From the NCBI GenBank assembly GCA_002439875.1, contig DJQB01000036.1, positions 62,001-126,000 of the forward strand: 64,000 nt of DNA, given 5' to 3'. The stretch is from Bacteroidales bacterium UBA6397 (GTDB lineage Bacteria; Bacteroidota; Bacteroidia; Bacteroidales; UBA932). The notes under the pieces were generated by a model. It made no database searches and was not told the DNA's origin. It saw only the letters and a program-made list of their open reading frames with translations. Positions within the stretch are counted from its first letter, which is position 1; the number at the start of each line of letters is the position of its first letter. Both the position numbers and the translations under genes were made by a program. This document shows, one piece after another, positions 60,635-64,000 of the stretch.

Positions 60635-60658
60635 TAATTTTAGTTATTGTTGGTTTGC

Positions 60659-62017
60659 ATGAAAAAGGCGAAGGGATTTGTAAATGGCTATAAATCAATG
60701 GATGAGGTTCATTATTTCTCGGATGTGATAAAGGAATATGAACTTCCACTTTTTCATACGCTTGGAGATGTAGAACCGGGGCAACTTAAAATGTTGTCGC
60801 TGTTTTCAGGATGTGGAGGAATGGATCTTGGCTTCGAAGGCGATTTTATCTGTAATGTAAAATCAGTGCCGGAAGATTCGGGGTGGATAGACAAAAAAAT
60901 CAATAAGAATTGGGTGCTCCTGAAAAAAAATCGTTTTGCCACCATATTCGCAAATGATATTCTGGAAGAAGCTTATCTTACTTGGACAAACTATATGCAG
61001 CGTTACGGGAAAGATCCGTCAATCTATCATCTGGAAAGTGTTGTAGATCTTGTCAAGCTTCATCATAGCGGAGTTAAGGTTTTTCCGGAAGATGTTGATA
61101 TTCTGACTGGTGGTTTCCCGTGCCAGGATTTTAGTGTGGCGGGTAAACGATTGGGATTCAATTCGATCACGTCGCACGATGGTAGTAAACTTCCGGAAGA
61201 AATTCCTTCAGAAGAGAATAGAGGAAAACTTTATTTTTGGATGAAGCAGGTCATCGATATCACGAAACCTAAGATTTTTGTCGCTGAGAATGTCAAGGGG
61301 TTGACGAATCTCGGAAATGTCAAGGATATCATCCAAAAAGACTTTTCTCAAGCAGGTGGAGATGGTTATATAGTTCTACCTCCAAGAGTGCTTCACGCAG
61401 GAGATTATGGTGTCCCGGAAACACGAGAGCGTGTGATATTCATAGGAATAAGACGTTCTGCATTGAATGAAAAAGCGAGATTGATTCTAGAAAGCGATGA
61501 TATTCCTGACGAGTATTATCCTTACCCTAAACAGACGCATAAATATACTATGCATTCAACAGGGACTATAGATCCAGTTTCCTGCAAAGATGTTTTTGAA
61601 GGAATACTTGAGCCGGAGGTAAGCCTTGATTTGTCTCAAATGTTTTATTCCAAGGCAAAGTATATGGGAAAACATTGTCAGGGGCAGACAGAGATACATA
61701 TTGATGGGTTGGGACCGACGATTCGTTCTGAGCATCATGGCAATATCGAATTTAGGCGACTATCCGCTGAACACGGAGGACAGAATATTAATGAGTTGGT
61801 ATCAGGGCTTAAAGAACGTCGTTTGACACCTCGAGAGTGTGCGATGATCCAGACTTTTCCGCCGGATTACCCTTTTGTCAGGTATAAAGATCATTCTCGG
61901 CATTTTCAAGTAAGCCAATCCGGTGCCTATAAAGTTATCGGGAATGCAGTTCCTCCGGTATTGGCATATAATATAGCCAGGCGTCTACAGGATTTATGGC
62001 CACTTTATTTTGAATAA
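60659..62017 (+). CDS. DNA (cytosine-5) methyltransferase
   Basis: About 452 residues from MKKAKGFVNG (in-frame TTGs upstream are less likely). C5-methyltransferase motifs in order: I LSLFSGCGGMDLGFEG (about 45), IV GGFPCQDFSVAGKR with the catalytic cysteine (about 158), VI FVAENVKGL (about 209), VIII-type stretch PETRERVIFIGI (about 256) and X GNAVPPVLAYNIARRL at the end. It protects the host site of the restriction enzyme encoded directly after. Codons are visibly more AT-rich than in the neighbouring GH97 gene, a sign of transfer. The recognition sequence is not readable by eye. Confidence 0.95.
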   Translation: MKKAKGFVNGYKSMDEVHYFSDVIKEYELPLFHTLGDVEPGQLKMLSLFSGCGGMDLGFEGDFICNVKSVPEDSGWIDKKINKNWVLLKKNRFATIFANDILEEAYLTWTNYMQRYGKDPSIYHLESVVDLVKLHHSGVKVFPEDVDILTGGFPCQDFSVAGKRLGFNSITSHDGSKLPEEIPSEENRGKLYFWMKQVIDITKPKIFVAENVKGLTNLGNVKDIIQKDFSQAGGDGYIVLPPRVLHAGDYGVPETRERVIFIGIRRSALNEKARLILESDDIPDEYYPYPKQTHKYTMHSTGTIDPVSCKDVFEGILEPEVSLDLSQMFYSKAKYMGKHCQGQTEIHIDGLGPTIRSEHHGNIEFRRLSAEHGGQNINELVSGLKERRLTPRECAMIQTFPPDYPFVRYKDHSRHFQVSQSGAYKVIGNAVPPVLAYNIARRLQDLWPLYFE

Positions 62018-62018
62018 T

Positions 62019-63101
62019 ATGGAAGGAAAGAATATCATAGCGATTCGTAAGGAAGATGTGATAGCGGCTGACTCCGCTTTTTCCTTCTTGATGAAGAAAA
62101 CCGAAGACAACCTTAATGAAAAGGCTCGAAGAAATATTCAGGAATATAAAAACTTGACAGCATCACAGTTAGAAAGTGTCTCAATGACAACGATTCAAGA
62201 ATGCTGTGAGGGTACCCCTTTCCGATATGAGGAAATCAAATTGATATCAGGTTTGAGATTCCCGGACATTATCGCGGAACGGTACTATGGTGTTGAAGTT
62301 AAGTCAACGAACAAAAACCATTGGACTTCTACTGGGAGCAGTATAGTGGAAACCACTAGAGACAAGGATGTTGAAAGCATATATATGCTATTTGGAAAAT
62401 TAGGAGGTACACCTGCTGAGTTCAAGTGTCGCCCTTATCAGGATGTTTTGTATGAGATAGCTGTCACCCATTCTCCAAGATATCTGATTGATATGAACCT
62501 GAAATCAGGGGAAACGATTTTTGACAAGATGTCAGTTGGATATGATGAACTGAGGACTTCTCCGGATTCAATCTCAAAAGTCAAACGTTACTACAAGTCT
62601 AAGGCTGAGGCTAATGGGAATCAGATGCCTTGGTGGATTTCCAGTGATGAGGAAGCGGCTGTCAGTATGAATATCCGTTTGTGGAAAGATTTGTCTGCCA
62701 AAGAGAAAGCGGATTTGGTAGCACAAATCCTTGTCCTGTTTCCAGAAGTTGTTTCAGGTAAGTATGGTAAGGCGGCCTTGTGGTTAGCCGGAGCAAAAGG
62801 AATAGTATGCACGAATATCAGGGATTTGTTTTCAGCAGGAGGAAAAGTGAGATTTGTGGATGGACAAACGTTGAAGACACCACTGCCTAAAGTTGTGAGA
62901 ACCTTGCGTGATAAGTATGACCGCATGAAGCCTTTGCTGAGAGGCGATTCTCCAATTATGGATTATATTCACGAATATAATCCCACTTTATTATCTGGAA
63001 ATATGTATGAGGCATGGCTGAATGAGGTTGTCAATGAGCTACCGGACATGATGGAAGTTTCGTTAAAGTCTATATTGGAAAATAATTCTGAGTTGAAATA
63101 A
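62019..63101 (+). CDS. Type II restriction endonuclease (PD-(D/E)XK fold)
   Basis: About 360 residues from MEGKNIIAIRKED (ATG one base after the methyltransferase stop; the frame also opens at an overlapping TTG). The nuclease core is FPDIIAERYYGVEVKST (about 85-101): PD, then E-V-K. A DNA-binding region follows but is not recognised. It lies between the C5-methyltransferase and Vsr genes, which makes a restriction partner the natural reading. The sequence is AT-rich like the methyltransferase. Subfamily and cut site unknown. Confidence 0.82.
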   Translation: MEGKNIIAIRKEDVIAADSAFSFLMKKTEDNLNEKARRNIQEYKNLTASQLESVSMTTIQECCEGTPFRYEEIKLISGLRFPDIIAERYYGVEVKSTNKNHWTSTGSSIVETTRDKDVESIYMLFGKLGGTPAEFKCRPYQDVLYEIAVTHSPRYLIDMNLKSGETIFDKMSVGYDELRTSPDSISKVKRYYKSKAEANGNQMPWWISSDEEAAVSMNIRLWKDLSAKEKADLVAQILVLFPEVVSGKYGKAALWLAGAKGIVCTNIRDLFSAGGKVRFVDGQTLKTPLPKVVRTLRDKYDRMKPLLRGDSPIMDYIHEYNPTLLSGNMYEAWLNEVVNELPDMMEVSLKSILENNSELK

Positions 63102-63112
63102 CTTTGCACGTC

Positions 63113-63592
63113 ATGCCGGACACGATGACACGGGAGCAGCGGCATTACTGCATGTCGCGGATCAGAGGGAAGGACACACGGCCGGAGATGGTGGTGCGGA
63201 GATACCTGCATGCTTGCGGTTTTCGGTACTCTCTGCATTCGAGGAAGTTACCGGGGTGTCCAGACATAGTGCTGAAGAAGTACCACACGGTGATATTCAT
63301 AAATGGGTGTTTCTGGCACGGGCATCCGGGGTGTGAGAAGTTCAGGATGCCGAGGTCCAATGTGGAGTTCTGGCAGGAGAAGATCCGACGAAACAAAGAG
63401 CGTGACGCTCAAGAGGTCGCCGCCCTTGAGGCATTGGGGTGGAGTGTGATTGTGGTCTGGGAGTGTGAACTGACCAAGTCGGTTATGGATGTGACGCTGC
63501 GGAATCTTGCGGATACGGTGAGGCGGAATATCGAACCCGAGTCCATTCATTCAATACCGTTGTCTGTCAGAAAATTATCGTTGAAAGAATAG
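63113..63592 (+). CDS. vsr: Very short patch repair endonuclease
   Basis: About 159 residues from MPDTMTREQRHYCMSRI; typical Vsr length. Family features: SRIRGKDTRPEMVVRRYLH (about 14-32), the catalytic aspartate in LPGCPDIVLKKYHTVIFINGCFWHGHPGC (cited in part; zinc/active-site His and Cys) and WSVIVVWECEL. It nicks 5' of T in T:G mismatches arising by deamination of 5-methylcytosine, so it guards the site of the adjacent methyltransferase. Its base composition is more GC-rich than the two genes before it, so the three-gene set may be composite. Confidence 0.95.
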   Translation: MPDTMTREQRHYCMSRIRGKDTRPEMVVRRYLHACGFRYSLHSRKLPGCPDIVLKKYHTVIFINGCFWHGHPGCEKFRMPRSNVEFWQEKIRRNKERDAQEVAALEALGWSVIVVWECELTKSVMDVTLRNLADTVRRNIEPESIHSIPLSVRKLSLKE

Positions 63593-63642
63593 TTTGTCTG
63601 CGGGAATATAATTGCGTATATTCACGAAAATATTCAAAGGAT

Positions 63643-64000
63643 ATGAAGTCTTTAAAAGTGACGTGTCAGTTGGCGTTCATCCTGTTCTTGCTTGCTTCGG
63701 GTGGGAATCTTGTAGGCAAATTCATTGGCGACCATATTCTTGCGACTTGTACCAAGCCTTTGATCGTGCCGTCGCTGGCCTTGTTCTGCTGGTCTATTCT
63801 TAAAGGGAACGGGATCTCTGGCTTCCGTGTGACAACACTTGTCTCTGCTTTGGCCTTTGGAGCCATAGGGGACATCTTGCTGATGTTTGACGGACAGGCC
63901 ACGTTTTTGGCTGGTCTGGCGGCTTTCCTTATTGGACACGTATTCTATTTGGTGACCATCGGTATCCCTGGTAAAGAACCGTCGGGGTCTCACTTTGCCC
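63643..64000 (+). CDS. YhhN/TMEM86-family membrane protein, N-terminal part
   Basis: An open frame starts at ATG 63643 and runs off the window after 119 codons. Very hydrophobic with about four helices; CTKPLIVPSLALF (about 38-50) and ALAFGAIGDILLMFDG (about 72-87) are the conserved YhhN segments, the latter with the active-site-like aspartate pair. Eukaryotic and some bacterial members hydrolyse lysoplasmalogen, which is relevant since some anaerobes have plasmalogens. The start follows ATATTC-rich DNA and is in the context GGATATG. Confidence 0.82.
   Translation, partial: MKSLKVTCQLAFILFLLASGGNLVGKFIGDHILATCTKPLIVPSLALFCWSILKGNGISGFRVTTLVSALAFGAIGDILLMFDGQATFLAGLAAFLIGHVFYLVTIGIPGKEPSGSHFA

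Overview
The window reads as chromosome of a fermentative Bacteroidales-type anaerobe (phylum Bacteroidota), most likely gut-associated. Evidence: a TonB receptor paired with a DUF4249 lipoprotein, GH97/GH78/GH3 glycosidases, BACON and fimbrillin-like lipoproteins with acidic residues right after the lipobox cysteine, DUF6029, LytS/LytTR signalling, promoters of the Bacteroidota form TTTG-N19-21-TAnnTTTG, and ferredoxin-dependent 2-oxoacid oxidation coupled to a butyrate-kinase-type enzyme. Genus cannot be settled from the sequence alone. Base composition is near half G+C, except for an AT-richer restriction-modification block and AT-rich leucine-rich-repeat segments.

Layout. 1-8.8 kb: end of a RidA gene, a CusCBA-type metal efflux operon with a His-rich small partner (minus strand), then an NfnAB/SudAB-type NADPH:ferredoxin oxidoreductase pair. 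9.2-15.7 kb: a methionine operon metY-metF-metH (minus) with a divergent Lrp/AsnC regulator. 15.7-17 kb: trmO and a nitroreductase. 17.2-22.5 kb: a plus-strand operon for branched-chain amino acid fermentation (butyrate kinase, IlvE aminotransferase, small TPR protein, four-subunit 2-oxoacid:ferredoxin oxidoreductase), interrupted by a 162-bp inverted-repeat element. 22.5-26.1 kb: DUF4249 lipoprotein plus TonB receptor. 26.2-33.1 kb: M23 peptidase, GH3 beta-glucosidase, a large MscS channel and PurN. 33.2-35.8 kb: LytTR response regulator, LytS-type kinase and an unidentified 212-residue protein in one operon. 36.1-38.8 kb: GNAT acetyltransferase, TlpA-like lipoprotein, a broken mobile-element-like gene. 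39-43.7 kb: a MacB/ATPase/MacA/TolC tripartite exporter. 43.8-46.1 kb: GH78 rhamnosidase. 46.1-58.3 kb: a seven-gene minus-strand cell-surface locus. 58.5-60.5 kb: GH97. 60.6-63.6 kb: C5-cytosine methyltransferase, restriction endonuclease and Vsr. The window ends inside a YhhN-family membrane protein.

The most interesting region is 46.1-58.3 kb. Three large lipoproteins share a fimbrillin-like N-terminus, an EF-hand calcium loop and a 21-23-residue leucine-rich repeat array, but differ in their C-terminal part (M64 peptidase, Omp28/thioredoxin domain, or nothing). They are co-encoded with a four-BACON lipoprotein, two more thioredoxin-fold proteins and a DUF6029 outer-membrane barrel. Three of these proteins, with unrelated C-terminal domains, end in the same short motif (G-x-N-[ED]-DT-x-x-G-G-x-I-T-L-[EK]), which could be an undescribed sorting or attachment tail.

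A second theme is small repeats: palindromic elements between genes, one inside the reading frame of metH, a related short repeat in metH and in the linker of the LytTR regulator, hairpin pairs with CGTGCG or CGGGTGC arms, and a window-wide excess of the hexamer GAATAT, which often contains the start codon.
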